Numbered from the stretch's first letter, positions 44,022 through 52,899 are shown. The stretch is 64,000 nt of DNA from Roseiarcus sp963809245 (GCA_963809245.1 CAWEIU010000008.1:186001-250000); one strand, 5' to 3'. The notes: generated from the letters alone by a model not told the origin. Program-made: numbers and translations.

Positions 44022-44109
44022 ACCTCGGTCTCACGTCGCTTTTATTGGACCGATTCGAGGCTCGCGATTATCTCCCAAGTGCAAGCAAAGCCCACTATGG
44101 GAGCGACCC

Positions 44110-44600
44110 ATGATTACGACGAAAAGCATTTTTGTTGCAGCGACGCTCGCGATCGCCACGTGTTCCGGCGCTATGGCGGCTGAAACAACGATCAGCCGGG
44201 ATGGCGTCATCACATGACTGCGGAGGACCGCGCGGCGCTCCTCGACGCGCGGATCGCGGCGCTGAAGGCGGGATTGAAGCTGACGCCCGACCAGGACAAG
44301 AATTGGGCGCCGGTCGAGGCGGCCATTCGCGAACAGGCCAAGGAGCGGGCCGCGCGCTTCGCCGCCTGGCGCGAACAGCGCGACAATGGCGACGTGCACA
44401 TCGATCTCATCGAGCGCCTTCAGCATCGCTCGGAAAATTTCACGACCGCGCGCCGCCGATCTCCAGAAGCTGATCGGCGCGGCCAAGCCGCTTTACGACA
44501 GCCTCGACGACGGCCAGAAGCGCCGCTTCGCCATGCTGCTGCACGCCTCTTTCGGTCATCGGCATCAGCCGGCCGTCCGAGAGCTTGCTGCTTTTGGTGA
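44110..44600 (+). pseudogene. frameshifted Spy/LTXXQ-motif chaperone gene
   Basis: A signal peptide (MITTKSIFVAATLAIA, 44110 on) runs into a stop at 44215; the body resumes in a second frame with EDRAALLDARIAALKAGLKL and LTPDQDKNW, the LTXXQ signature, then a third frame near 44450 continues AADLQKLIGAAKPLYDSLDD. At least two indels break it. Intact Spy/CpxP-like proteins are periplasmic chaperones. The C-terminal end merges with a palindromic element. Confidence 0.78.
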
Positions 44601-44617
44601 TGGGCGTTCCTCCGCTT

Positions 44618-44700
44618 GTCATGCCCGCGAAAGCGGGCATCCAGGAGCCAAAGGGCGAAGGCCTGCGGCGGCTATCGGACCCCCGCGTCCGCGGGGTGAC
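44618..44700. repeat. dispersed palindromic element, type B
   Basis: Type B element: left hairpin GCCCGCGAAAGCGGGC, right hairpin CCCCGCGTCCGCGGGG, ends GTCATGCCC and GGGTGAC. It lies at the 3' end of the Spy-like pseudogene and may have cut off its last codons. Confidence 0.8.
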
Positions 44701-44819
44701 AGGCTCGAGCCCAAAGGCGTAGCCGCGAGTCCGTCTCGGCGGGCGCAGAAAGCCCGCGGCAAGCTGGTGGCGATTTCCGCGGTCGCGCGGAACTCGCGAC
44801 CTGACGAGGAGGCGTCGCC

Positions 44820-45221
44820 ATGGAGAATCGGGCTTCGGAGACCCGCGTTCAGATCATCCCCTACATCTTCTATCGCGACGTGCCGGCGCGCTCGATTGGC
44901 TCGCCCGCGCATTCGGCTTCACCGAGACGATGCGCTCGGCGACGCCGCGCGGCGGCGTGCACGGCGAAATGAAGTTCGGCGGCCACACCATCATGATGGG
45001 ACAAGGCGTCGCCGGAGCGGCGCATGATGAGCGCCGGCGAGGCGCAGGCCGCGACGCAGGGCGTTTTCATCTATATCGCCGACGTCGACGCGCACTACGA
45101 GCGCGCGCGGGACGCCGGCGCGGCGATCGACACGCCGCCGCAGGACCTTCCCTACGGGCGCAGCTACACCGCGCGCGACCCCGAAGGCCACCCCTGGTTC
45201 TTCACGACGCCCCCGTCGTGA
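44820..45221 (+). pseudogene. frameshifted VOC (PhnB/glyoxalase-like) gene
   Basis: The ATG at 44820 has a GAGGAGG ribosome site and starts VQIIPYIFYRDVPA; a one-base loss near 44885 moves the frame to ALDWLARAFGFTETMRS and EMKFGGHTIMMGQG, and a further shift near 45015 returns to the original frame (QGVFIYIADVDAHYERARDA, then YTARDPEGHPWFF). The pieces make a nearly full VOC-fold protein of about 134 residues, the family length. So the decay is recent, or two sequence errors cancel. Confidence 0.78.
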
Positions 45222-45234
45222 GCCGGCAAAGGCC

Positions 45235-47613
45235 TCACTCCCCGTAGGGCGTCCAGATGTTCTTCACCTGCGTCGCGCGGCGCAGGTATTCGCGCCCCTG
45301 AGCTTCGCGCCAGTCGATCGGCGCGGCGCTCGTCCAGGTCGCCTTGAGGTTCGCGGCGGACGCGACCTCGACCGCCTTTGCGCCGTCGCTCGAGCCGACA
45401 TACCAGAGCGCATCGACGCCGTCGTGCTCGGCGAGCGTCTTGGCGAGCGCGAGCGATTCTCCGGTGACGATGTTGACGACGCCGCCGGGAACGTCCGACG
45501 TGTCGAGCACCGAGTAGAAATCGGTGGCGCTCAGCGGATACGCGGCGGACGGCGCGGCGACGACGCAATTGCCCATCGCGATCGCCGGCATGACGAGCGA
45601 GACGAAGCCGAGCAGCGGCGCTTCGCTCGGGCAGACGATTCCCATGACGCCCCACGGCTCGTTCATCGCCAGCGTCACGAAGCGGGTCCGCGTCGCATGG
45701 ACGGCGCCGTCGAACTTGTCGGCGAAGCCGGCGTAATAGAAGGTGCGTCGCACCGCGGCGGCGACCTCCTCCTTCGCCTCGGCGGGCGAGGCGCCGGTCA
45801 TGGCGCGCAGACGCTCGGCGAATTCGGCGGCGCGCGCCTCGAGATTTTCGGCGACGTAGTAGAGCACCTGCGCGCGATTGTGCGCCGTCGCCGCGCCCCA
45901 GCTCGCCGCCTTGCTCGCGGCTTCGACGGCGTTGCGAATGTCCTTGCGGTTGCCGAGGCCGGCGAGGCCGACCGCCGCGCCTTTGGCGTTGAGGACGGCG
46001 TAGCTGTAGCCGGAGTCGGGCCGCGCCTGCTTGCCGCCGATGTAGAGCTTGGCGGTGCGGTCGATCGCGTCGGCGCCTGACGGCGCCTGGCCGGGCGAGG
46101 CGGTCAGCGCCGCGGCGGCCTGCGCTTTGCCGTTGGTCTTTCCCTTGGGCGCGTCGGCGACGAGATATTCGGCGAGCCCTTCGCGGCCGCCCTCGCGGCC
46201 GAAGCCGCTTTCGCGGTAGCCGCCGAAGCCCGCGGCGGCGTCGAACAGATTGGTCGAATTGATCCAGACGACGCCCGCCTTGACCCGCGCGGCGACTTCG
46301 AGCGCGCGATTGACGTTCTCCGTCCACACCGAGGCGGAGAGGCCGTAGCGCGTATTGTTGGCGAGCGCGACCGCCTCGTCAGGCGTGCGGAACGTCATCG
46401 TCACCAGCACGGGGCCGAAAATCTCCTCGCGCGCGAGAAGCGAGGCGGGCTCGACGTCGGTGACCAGGGTCGGCGGATAGAAGCAGCCTTTGCCCGGCAG
46501 CGCGCCCTCCGAGCGCCAGACCTTGGCGCCCTCGCGCTCGCCCTGATCGACGAGCCGCCGGATCCGTTCGAGCTGCACCGGAGCGACGATCGCGCCGACG
46601 TCGGTCGATTTGTCCAAGGGATCGCCGACCCGGAGAGTGGCCATCCGCTTTCGCAGCTTGTCGACGAGTTTGTCGGCGATCGATTCGGCCGCCAGCAGGC
46701 GCGAGCCGGCGCAGCAGACTTGGCCCTGGTTGAACCAGATCGCGTCGACGACGCCTTCGACCGCGCTGTCGAGATCGGCGTCCTCGAAGACGATGAACGG
46801 CGACTTGCCGCCGAGTTCGAGCGACAGCTTCTTGCCCGATCCGGCGGTCGCCTTGCGGATGGCGCGCCCGACCTCGGTCGAGCCGGTGAAGGCGACCTTG
46901 TCGACGTCTTCATGCGCCGCGAGCGCGGCGCCGGTCGCGCCGTCGCCGGTGACGATGTTGACGACCCCCGGCGGCAGCCCCGCCTCGATGCAGATCTCGG
47001 CGAAAGCGAGCGCGGTGAGCGGCGTGAATTCAGCCGGCTTCAGCACCACCGTGTTGCCGGCCGCGAGCGCGGGCGCGATCTTCCAGGCCAGCATCAGCAG
47101 CGGGAAGTTCCAGGGGATGATCTGGCCGCAGACGCCGACCGGGCGATGGCCGGGAAATTCGCTCGATATCAGCGAGGCCCATCCGGCGTGATGGTAGAAG
47201 TGCCGGGCGACGAGGGGGATGTCGATGTCGCGCGATTCGCGGATCGGCTTGCCGTTGTCGACGCTTTCGAGCACGGCGAGGAAGCGCTCGCGCTTCTGCA
47301 CGTGGCGGGCGAGGGCGTAGAGATGGCGCGCGCGCTCGTCGCCGCTCAATGCCGCCCATTTGGCGAAGGCCTTGCGCGCGCTGGCGACGGCGGCGTCGAC
47401 GTCCTGCGCCGTTCCCTGCGAGACGCGGGCGATGCGCTCGCCGGTCGCCGGATTGTTCACGTCGAACAGCCCCGCCGGCGCGACGAAGCGCCCGCCGATG
47501 AAATGGCCGAAGCCGTCGCGATGCGCGGCGAGCCAGGCGCGCACATGCTCGTCGCTCTCAGGCGAGGGGCCGTAGTCCATCGTGCGCAGAATGTCCGTGA
47601 TCTTTCCCATCAT
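45235..47613 (-). CDS. two-domain aldehyde dehydrogenase
   Basis: A 792-residue protein with a full N-terminal ALDH domain (about 20-490; Glu266 in LELGGK, nucleophile Cys300 in GQVCC) and a second ALDH-like domain (about 525-792) that lacks the GQxC nucleophile motif and looks catalytically dead, as in ALDH16. A low-complexity linker joins them (about 490-525). It lies downstream of deoC in the same direction; the deoC product acetaldehyde is a plausible substrate. A palindromic element lies between the genes. Confidence 0.88.
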   Translation of the reverse strand: MMGKITDILRTMDYGPSPESDEHVRAWLAAHRDGFGHFIGGRFVAPAGLFDVNNPATGERIARVSQGTAQDVDAAVASARKAFAKWAALSGDERARHLYALARHVQKRERFLAVLESVDNGKPIRESRDIDIPLVARHFYHHAGWASLISSEFPGHRPVGVCGQIIPWNFPLLMLAWKIAPALAAGNTVVLKPAEFTPLTALAFAEICIEAGLPPGVVNIVTGDGATGAALAAHEDVDKVAFTGSTEVGRAIRKATAGSGKKLSLELGGKSPFIVFEDADLDSAVEGVVDAIWFNQGQVCCAGSRLLAAESIADKLVDKLRKRMATLRVGDPLDKSTDVGAIVAPVQLERIRRLVDQGEREGAKVWRSEGALPGKGCFYPPTLVTDVEPASLLAREEIFGPVLVTMTFRTPDEAVALANNTRYGLSASVWTENVNRALEVAARVKAGVVWINSTNLFDAAAGFGGYRESGFGREGGREGLAEYLVADAPKGKTNGKAQAAAALTASPGQAPSGADAIDRTAKLYIGGKQARPDSGYSYAVLNAKGAAVGLAGLGNRKDIRNAVEAASKAASWGAATAHNRAQVLYYVAENLEARAAEFAERLRAMTGASPAEAKEEVAAAVRRTFYYAGFADKFDGAVHATRTRFVTLAMNEPWGVMGIVCPSEAPLLGFVSLVMPAIAMGNCVVAAPSAAYPLSATDFYSVLDTSDVPGGVVNIVTGESLALAKTLAEHDGVDALWYVGSSDGAKAVEVASAANLKATWTSAAPIDWREAQGREYLRRATQVKNIWTPYGE

Positions 47614-47660
47614 GCGCTCCTCGCACAGGCGTTGGTGGACGCTTTCCCAGAGGCGCGGCC

Positions 47661-47740
47661 GTCATTGCGAGCCGAAGGCGAAGCAATCCACCCGCCGCCG
47701 CTTACGGCGCCTGGATGGCTTCGCTGCGCTCGCCATGACG
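47661..47740. repeat. dispersed palindromic element, type A
   Basis: Ends GTCATTGCGAG and CGCCATGAC, inner arms GAAGCAATCC and GGATGGCTTCG. It sits between deoC and the downstream ALDH gene, where its hairpins could set the ratio of the two messages. Confidence 0.8.
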
Positions 47741-47763
47741 GCTCGAAGCTGGCGCACATGCCG

Positions 47764-48762
47764 TCACGCCATCGCGTGGCGATAGTTCGCCGAATAGCGG
47801 CCGGTGACGTAGTGGCTGAGCTGGCGCTCGATGTCGGTGAGCAGCGAGCTCGCGCCGATGCGGAAGAGGTCGCTGCGCATCCACGGCAGGCCAAGCTCCT
47901 CCTTCATCAGGATCAGCCAATTGAGCGCGTCCTTCGCGGTGCGCAGACCGCCGGCCGGCTTGAAGCCGATATCGAAGCCGGCGAGGTCGCGATAGTCGCG
48001 CAGGGCGCGCAGCATCGTCAGGCTCACCGGCAGGGTCGCGTTGACGTCCTCCTTGCCGGTGGAGGTCTTGATGAAGTCGGCGCCAGCCTGCATCGCGACC
48101 ATGCTCGCCGCGTAGACGTTGCGCAGGGTTTTCAGATCGCCGGTGGCGAGGATGGCCTTGAGATGCGCCGGTCCGCAGGCTTCGCGCATCGCCTTCACTT
48201 CGTCGTAGAGCGCGGTCCATTCGCGATCGAGGACATGGGCGCGCGTGATGACGATGTCGATCTCGGCTGCGCCTTCGCCGACCGCATAGTCGATTTCGGC
48301 GAGGCGCTGCTTGAGCGGCGTCAGCCCGGCGGGAAAGCCGGTCGCAACGGAAGCGACCGGAATGCCGGAGCCTTTGAGCGCCTTGACCGCGGGTCCGACC
48401 ATCGTCGGATAGACGCAGACCGCCCCGACCGTCGGCGGCGCATCGGTCAGGCCGAGCGCCTCGAGGAGGTCTTCGTCGAGCGGCTGGCGCGCCTTGGCGC
48501 AGAGGCGATGGACGCGGCCGGGCGTGTCGTCGCCGGCGAGCGTCGTCAGATCGAGGCAGGCGATCGCCTGCACGAGCCAGGCCGCCTGGAATTCCTTCTT
48601 CACCGAGCGGCGCGCGGTGAGGGTCGTCGTGCGGCGCTCGACGGCGCTCGCGTTGACGCCGACGGAGTCGAACCAGGAGACGTCGAGGCCCGTCCCCTCA
48701 TTGCGGGGTCGGTTGTGTCCCGCGGTCGGCGCGGTCGATGGGGTTAAGCTGATTTCGTTCAC
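47764..48762 (-). CDS. deoC: deoxyribose-phosphate aldolase
   Basis: A 332-residue class I aldolase that splits 2-deoxyribose 5-phosphate to glyceraldehyde 3-phosphate and acetaldehyde. The Schiff-base lysine lies in FIKTSTGKE, with ATGFPAG and EIDIVIT supplying other active-site positions. About 60 N-terminal residues precede the core, longer than E. coli DeoC but common in alphaproteobacteria. The start is GTG at 48762 with a GGGAGGT ribosome site. A strong promoter with a DeoR-like operator lies just upstream. Confidence 0.94.
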   Translation of the reverse strand: MNEISLTPSTAPTAGHNRPRNEGTGLDVSWFDSVGVNASAVERRTTTLTARRSVKKEFQAAWLVQAIACLDLTTLAGDDTPGRVHRLCAKARQPLDEDLLEALGLTDAPPTVGAVCVYPTMVGPAVKALKGSGIPVASVATGFPAGLTPLKQRLAEIDYAVGEGAAEIDIVITRAHVLDREWTALYDEVKAMREACGPAHLKAILATGDLKTLRNVYAASMVAMQAGADFIKTSTGKEDVNATLPVSLTMLRALRDYRDLAGFDIGFKPAGGLRTAKDALNWLILMKEELGLPWMRSDLFRIGASSLLTDIERQLSHYVTGRYSANYRHAMA

Positions 48763-48787
48763 GGCGACCTCCCGGTTCCGCCGGCGA

Positions 48788-48822
48788 TGTTAGGATTATA
48801 ACATCGGTGTTAGGATTGTCAA
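48788..48822 (-). promoter_or_regulatory. deoC promoter with DeoR-like operator
   Basis: On the minus strand TTGACA (48817-48822) and TATAAT (48795-48800) are perfect -35 and -10 boxes with a 16-nt spacer. The palindrome TGTTAGGATTATAACA (48788-48803, plus strand) covers the -10 and matches 14 of 16 bases of the E. coli DeoR operator TGTTAGAATTCTAACA. A second half site (TGTTAGGATT, 48808-48817) lies exactly 20 bp away and reaches the -35. Repression of deoC by a DeoR-like protein is strongly suggested. Confidence 0.8.
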
Positions 48823-48904
48823 AGCAAGATCGGCGTCCGATTGATCCAACGCCGCCCTGTTCCTCCTCCCGCGAGCGTCACCCGCGGCGCTGCCGCGTCA
48901 GCGG

Positions 48905-50098
48905 TTAGAACTCCAATAGCATTGGGGGCTCGACGGGGGGCTCTTCTTCGACCGCTTGGCAGACACGGTCGCGGCCCTGCTGCTTGGCGCGATACAAAGC
49001 TCGGTCGGCGGCCTCCAAGAGGTCTCCGGCTGTCATTCGTTCGGCGTCCGGCGTCAACGCGGCGACCCCAAGGCTGATTGTGACGAAGCCGTTCGGCCGC
49101 TTGGCGTGCTCCAGCCGCAGGCCGCGCACCGCCATCAGCAGGCGCCCGGCGACCGCACGCGCCGCGCGGGCGCTCGTATTGGGCAGCAGAACGGCGAATT
49201 CTTCGCCGCCATAGCGGCCGACCACGTCGTGCGGCCGGCACGTCGTCAGAAACACATTGGCGAGCGCCTGCAGGCACTTGTCACCCGCCGGATGGCCATA
49301 AAGGTCATTATAGGTCTTGAAGTCGTCGGCATCGATCATGATTAACGCCAGGTTGCGGCCGTTTTTGGCCGCCCGGTCGAAATGCCGATGCAGACTCTCC
49401 TCGAAATGCCGCCGGTTGGCGAGGCCGGTTAGGAAATCGCTGCGCGCAGCCTCGCGATGGCGGGCGTCGGAGAGCTCCTTGCTCACGGCGATCAGCCCGA
49501 AGGCGAGCAGGATCGTGAAGACGAGCGCGCCGACCATGGTCGGCACGATGCCTGGCATGGCGTTAAACGAGGCGTTGCCGGGGTGCGCGTGAAACAGAAG
49601 TGGGATCGCGCGCCACAAGTTCGTCAAGGCCTGGAAGCCAAACAACAGCAGCAACCAGGCGCGGACCCTGAGCGACCCCTCCCGCATCAGCCAGATTTCT
49701 CGCATCGTCACCAGGATCTGCGCCACGATCATCAGCCCGCTGGCGCTGATCCGCAGATCGATGTTGTGGCGAAAGGCGGGGACGAGGCACAGCGCCAGCC
49801 AGATCGCCGTCGGCGCGGCGAGGAGGTCGAGGCGGACCGGGCGTAGGCGCAGAACCCGGCAACCCGACCAGGCCAGGCCATAAGAGAGGAACACCAGCGC
49901 ATTGCTCAAAGCGACCGCAGCCAGAAAAGGCAGAGTCACCCGGCCGACCATGCCGAGACAGAATACTATTAAGGCTGCCGCTATCCACAGCACGACCTTC
50001 TGGCTCCGGTCCTGCAACCAGATCGGCACGCAGGCGGCCCCCAGCAGCGACACCACCAGCAGCATGGCGAGCAATAGCGTCTTGGGGTCCAGGGCCAT
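48905..50098 (-). CDS. membrane-bound diguanylate cyclase (GGDEF)
   Basis: A 397-residue enzyme that makes cyclic di-GMP. Six or seven membrane helices fill the first 200 residues, followed by a short coiled linker and a GGDEF domain with the active-site motif GGEEF (about 305-309) and an RxxD inhibitory site (RPHD) five residues before it. Substrate sites (DADDFK, YNDLYGH) are intact, so the enzyme should be active. The ATG at 50098 shares its A with a TGA stop of a short upstream frame. Sensory input unknown. Confidence 0.92.
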   Translation of the reverse strand: MALDPKTLLLAMLLVVSLLGAACVPIWLQDRSQKVVLWIAAALIVFCLGMVGRVTLPFLAAVALSNALVFLSYGLAWSGCRVLRLRPVRLDLLAAPTAIWLALCLVPAFRHNIDLRISASGLMIVAQILVTMREIWLMREGSLRVRAWLLLLFGFQALTNLWRAIPLLFHAHPGNASFNAMPGIVPTMVGALVFTILLAFGLIAVSKELSDARHREAARSDFLTGLANRRHFEESLHRHFDRAAKNGRNLALIMIDADDFKTYNDLYGHPAGDKCLQALANVFLTTCRPHDVVGRYGGEEFAVLLPNTSARAARAVAGRLLMAVRGLRLEHAKRPNGFVTISLGVAALTPDAERMTAGDLLEAADRALYRAKQQGRDRVCQAVEEEPPVEPPMLLEF

Positions 50099-50246
50099 CA
50101 GGCATCTTCAGCGCGAGCAGTCCGATCCTGGACCACCGATCTTATCAGTTCGTCTCCGGCGCTCAGATCGCCCCTGACCATCTCGGTAAATATATCGTCT
50201 TCTCGGGCGCCGGGGAGAAGGCGCTCGCCGAAGAGGCGCGCAGGCC

Positions 50247-51140
50247 TCAAGCCTCCGCGGCCGCGAAAATCCCCTCGTCCAGCACGATCTCGCGCTCGAA
50301 CTCGACCGGGCCGGTCATCAGCACGTGGTCGTCCGCGCGCCACTCGATCGTCAATTCGCCGCCCGGCAGGCGGATGCTGGCCTTGCGGCCGGTCAGGCCG
50401 AGCCGCGCGCCGGCGACCAGCGTCGCGCAGGCGGCCGAGCCGCAGGCGAGCGTGGCGCCGACGCCGCGCTCCCAGACCCTGAGCTTGATGGCGTCGCGCG
50501 CCTCGACTTCGGCGAAAGAGATGTTGGCCTTGTCAGGGAACAGCGGATGCGTCTCGAAGCGCGGCCCGACCGCCTCGAGCGGGATCGACGCGACGTCCTC
50601 GACCCAGAAGACCGCATGGGGATTGCCCATATTGACGACGCTCGCCGGCCCGTAGTCCGGCCCGCCGGGCAACTCGACCGCGACGCGGCTCGTGTCGGCG
50701 ACTTCGCGCGCCAGCGGAATGTCGCGCCAGCCGAGGCGCGGCGCGCCCATGTCGACGCGATAGGTCCAGTCGCCGAGCCGCTCGCAGGCGATGAGCCCCG
50801 CCGCCGTCTCGATCGTCATCGCCGCGAGGCCCGTCTCTCGGGCGAGGCGATCGGCGACGCAGCGCGTGCCGTTGCCGCAGGCGCCGGCCTCGCTGCCGTC
50901 GTTGTTCAAGATGCGCACGAAGGCGAGCGTTCCCGCGCGCTTGGGATCGCCGAGGACCATCAACTGGTCGAAGTCGAGGCCGGGCGCGCGGTGGATGGCC
51001 CGCGCCTCCTCGGGCGTCGGCATGGGCGCGCCGCCGCGCAGGTCGAGCGTCAGGATCTTGTTGCCGGCGCCGTTCATCCGCGCGACGCGGCGGCCGACGA
51101 GAGAGCTCGGGGCGGTGGAAATGGTCAGGTCTCCTGGCAT
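50247..51140 (-). CDS. dapF: diaminopimelate epimerase
   Basis: A 297-residue cofactor-free epimerase that converts LL- to meso-diaminopimelate for lysine and peptidoglycan. The two catalytic cysteines are in GACGNGTRC (first) and LACGSAACA (second). The ATG at 51140 is the longest start; ATG 51077 (MNGAGNKILTLDLRG) is close to where other DapF sequences begin and is an alternative. Divergent genes dciA and mutY lie just upstream. Confidence 0.94.
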   Translation of the reverse strand: MPGDLTISTAPSSLVGRRVARMNGAGNKILTLDLRGGAPMPTPEEARAIHRAPGLDFDQLMVLGDPKRAGTLAFVRILNNDGSEAGACGNGTRCVADRLARETGLAAMTIETAAGLIACERLGDWTYRVDMGAPRLGWRDIPLAREVADTSRVAVELPGGPDYGPASVVNMGNPHAVFWVEDVASIPLEAVGPRFETHPLFPDKANISFAEVEARDAIKLRVWERGVGATLACGSAACATLVAGARLGLTGRKASIRLPGGELTIEWRADDHVLMTGPVEFEREIVLDEGIFAAAEA

Positions 51141-51158
51141 GCAGCGGGAAGGGCGGCC

Positions 51159-51675
51159 TTACCCCGTTCCCCCGCGGCTGTCGATCACGCGCGCGCCGAG
51201 GCGGGTCAAGGCGCCGCGAAGCTCGTCGTCGTCGATTTTCGCGGCGAGCGTCGCGGCCGTGGCGCTGGCGCCGGCGCTCGGCGGCGGAACTGCGCGGCGC
51301 GGCTTCCTCAGCTCCGCGAGCGGGCCTTGCCGGAAGGCGACCTTGCCGATGCAGCGCCAGCCGAGATGGGCGTTGACCCGCTCGACGATGACGGGGCTCG
51401 CGTGTTGCGCTTCGAGCGCGAAGGCGCCGTCGATGCGCAGGACGAGCGTCGCCGGAGCGGCTTCGTCGATCGCGCGCTTTGCGCCGCGCGGCGGCCATTG
51501 GATCTGGATCGGCCGGGCAAAGCGCGCGATCGACGCGCCGACGATGTCGGGCCAGTCGGTGAGCAGGCTCATTTCGCCGAGGCCGCGCGCGGCAAGCGTC
51601 GGCTCGACGACGCCGCCGAGCAGCGAGCCGAGCTGCGCCGCGAAGCCGCGTCTTCTGGCCGGCGGGTTTCGTCAT
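51159..51675 (-). pseudogene. dciA: DciA/DUF721 helicase-loader gene, frameshifted near its 5' end
   Basis: The frame from 51572 down encodes MSLLTDWPDIVGASIA and the rest of a DUF721/DciA protein, the replicative helicase operator common in bacteria lacking DnaC. The preceding sequence in that frame (RRRGFAAQLGSLLGGVVEP, TLAARGLGE) belongs to the same protein but hits a stop and has no start; an in-phase ATG at 51675 (MTKPAGQKT) is in another frame. A one-base shift near 51650 would join them. DciA is usually essential, which argues for sequence error. Confidence 0.72.
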
Positions 51676-51702
51676 CGCGCGACCAAGGTTAGTGTCCGCT
51701 GC

Positions 51703-52899
51703 ATGAACGACAGTCTAGCCCCTCGCGCCGCCGCTTTGAAGCCGGATCAGATCGCCCCGCGCGTGCTCGCCTGGTGGGACGTCCACCGCCGCGAGCTGCC
51801 GTGGCGGGCGCGCGCCGGGGAAAAGCCGGATCCCTACCGCGTCTGGCTGTCGGAAATCCTGCTGCAGCAGACGACCGCAGCGGCGGCGGCGCCCTATTTT
51901 CTGAAATTTCTGGCCAAGTGGCCGCGCGTCGAGGCGCTCGCCGCGGCCCCGCTCGACGAGATCATGGGGGCCTTCGCCGGGCTCGGCTATTATTCCCGCG
52001 CGCGCAATCTGCACGCCTGCGCTCAGGAAGTGGCGCGGCGCGGCGGCCGTTTTCCCCAGACCGAAGCGGAGCTTCGCGCCCTGCCTGGCCTCGGCGCCTA
52101 TACGGCGGCGGCGGTCGCGGCGATCGCCTTCGACGCCAAGGGCGGCGCCGGTCGACGGCAATATCGCGCGCATCTTGTCCCGGCTTTACGCAATCGAAAC
52201 GCCGATCGCTGCCGCGCGCCGCCAGATCGCCGAGGCCGCGGCTTTGCTGACGCCGGCCGATCGTCCCGGCGATTACGCGCAGGCGCTGATGGACATCGGC
52301 GCGACGATCTGCCGGCCGCGCAATCCCGATTGCGCCGCCTGCCCGCTGCGAGGGGTGCGCCGCCTTGGCGCTGGGCGAGGCCGCCGCCTTTCCCCGCCGC
52401 GGCGCCGTCAAGGCGAAGCCGATTCGCCTCGGCGCGGCCTTTTTCGCGCGTCGCGCCGACGGCGCCATCCTCGCGCGCCGCCGCCCGCCCAAGGGACTGC
52501 TCGGCGCGACGCTCGAATTGCCGGGAGGTGCAGTGGCGCGCGGGCGAGCCGGCGGGGGGCGTTGAGGACGCCCCTTTCGCCGCGCGTGGCGGCGCGCCAG
52601 GGGATGTCGAGCAGGTCTTCACCCATTTCACGCTGCGGCTGACGCTCTACGTGGCGGAGGTCGGCGCGGCGCCGCCACAGCGCGAGAGGGGCGCTATGGG
52701 TCGCGCCGCAAGGCGCGGCGAGCGCCGGCTTTTCGAGCGTGATGCTGAAGGCGCTGTTGCCGAGGTCGGCGTCGCGATGCCGCAGTTCGAAGGCGCGATA
52801 TGGGTCGCGCTGGAAGACGCGGCGAGCGCGGGCTTCTCCAGCGTCATGCTTAAGGCGCTCGCTCATGCGGGCCGGTTCGCTGACGTTGGGAAGGGATAG
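51703..52899 (+). pseudogene. mutY: A/G-specific adenine glycosylase, frameshifted
   Basis: The N-terminal catalytic half is intact (MNDSLAPRAA start; LPWRARAGEKPDPYRVWLSE; LLQQTTAAAAAPYF; GLGYYSRARNLHACA, LPGLGAYTAAAVAAIAF). Shifts near 52145, 52350, 52525 and 52690 then break the iron-sulfur region (CRPRNPDCAACPLR, in a second frame) and the C-terminal 8-oxoG recognition domain. The 3' end also has a 105-bp tandem duplication. Loss would give a G:C to T:A mutator. It is divergent from dciA, the standard arrangement. Sequence error is the main alternative. Confidence 0.8.
52651..52859 (+). repeat. 105-bp tandem duplication in the mutY 3' end
   Basis: Two adjacent copies (52651-52755 and 52756-52859) encode VAEVGAAPPQ..GALWVAP and VAEVGVAMPQFEGAIWVA, each followed by AASAGFSSVMLKAL. 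They differ at many third positions, so the duplication is old, and the first copy has one extra base. Three codons per helical repeat are not disturbed by the unit length (35 codons). Confidence 0.75.

Noticed and set aside
43472..45221. Programmed frameshifting in the GNAT, Spy-like or VOC genes
   Set aside because: There is no slippery heptamer with a downstream structure at the shift points, and five shifts in three unrelated genes fit decay or sequence error better.
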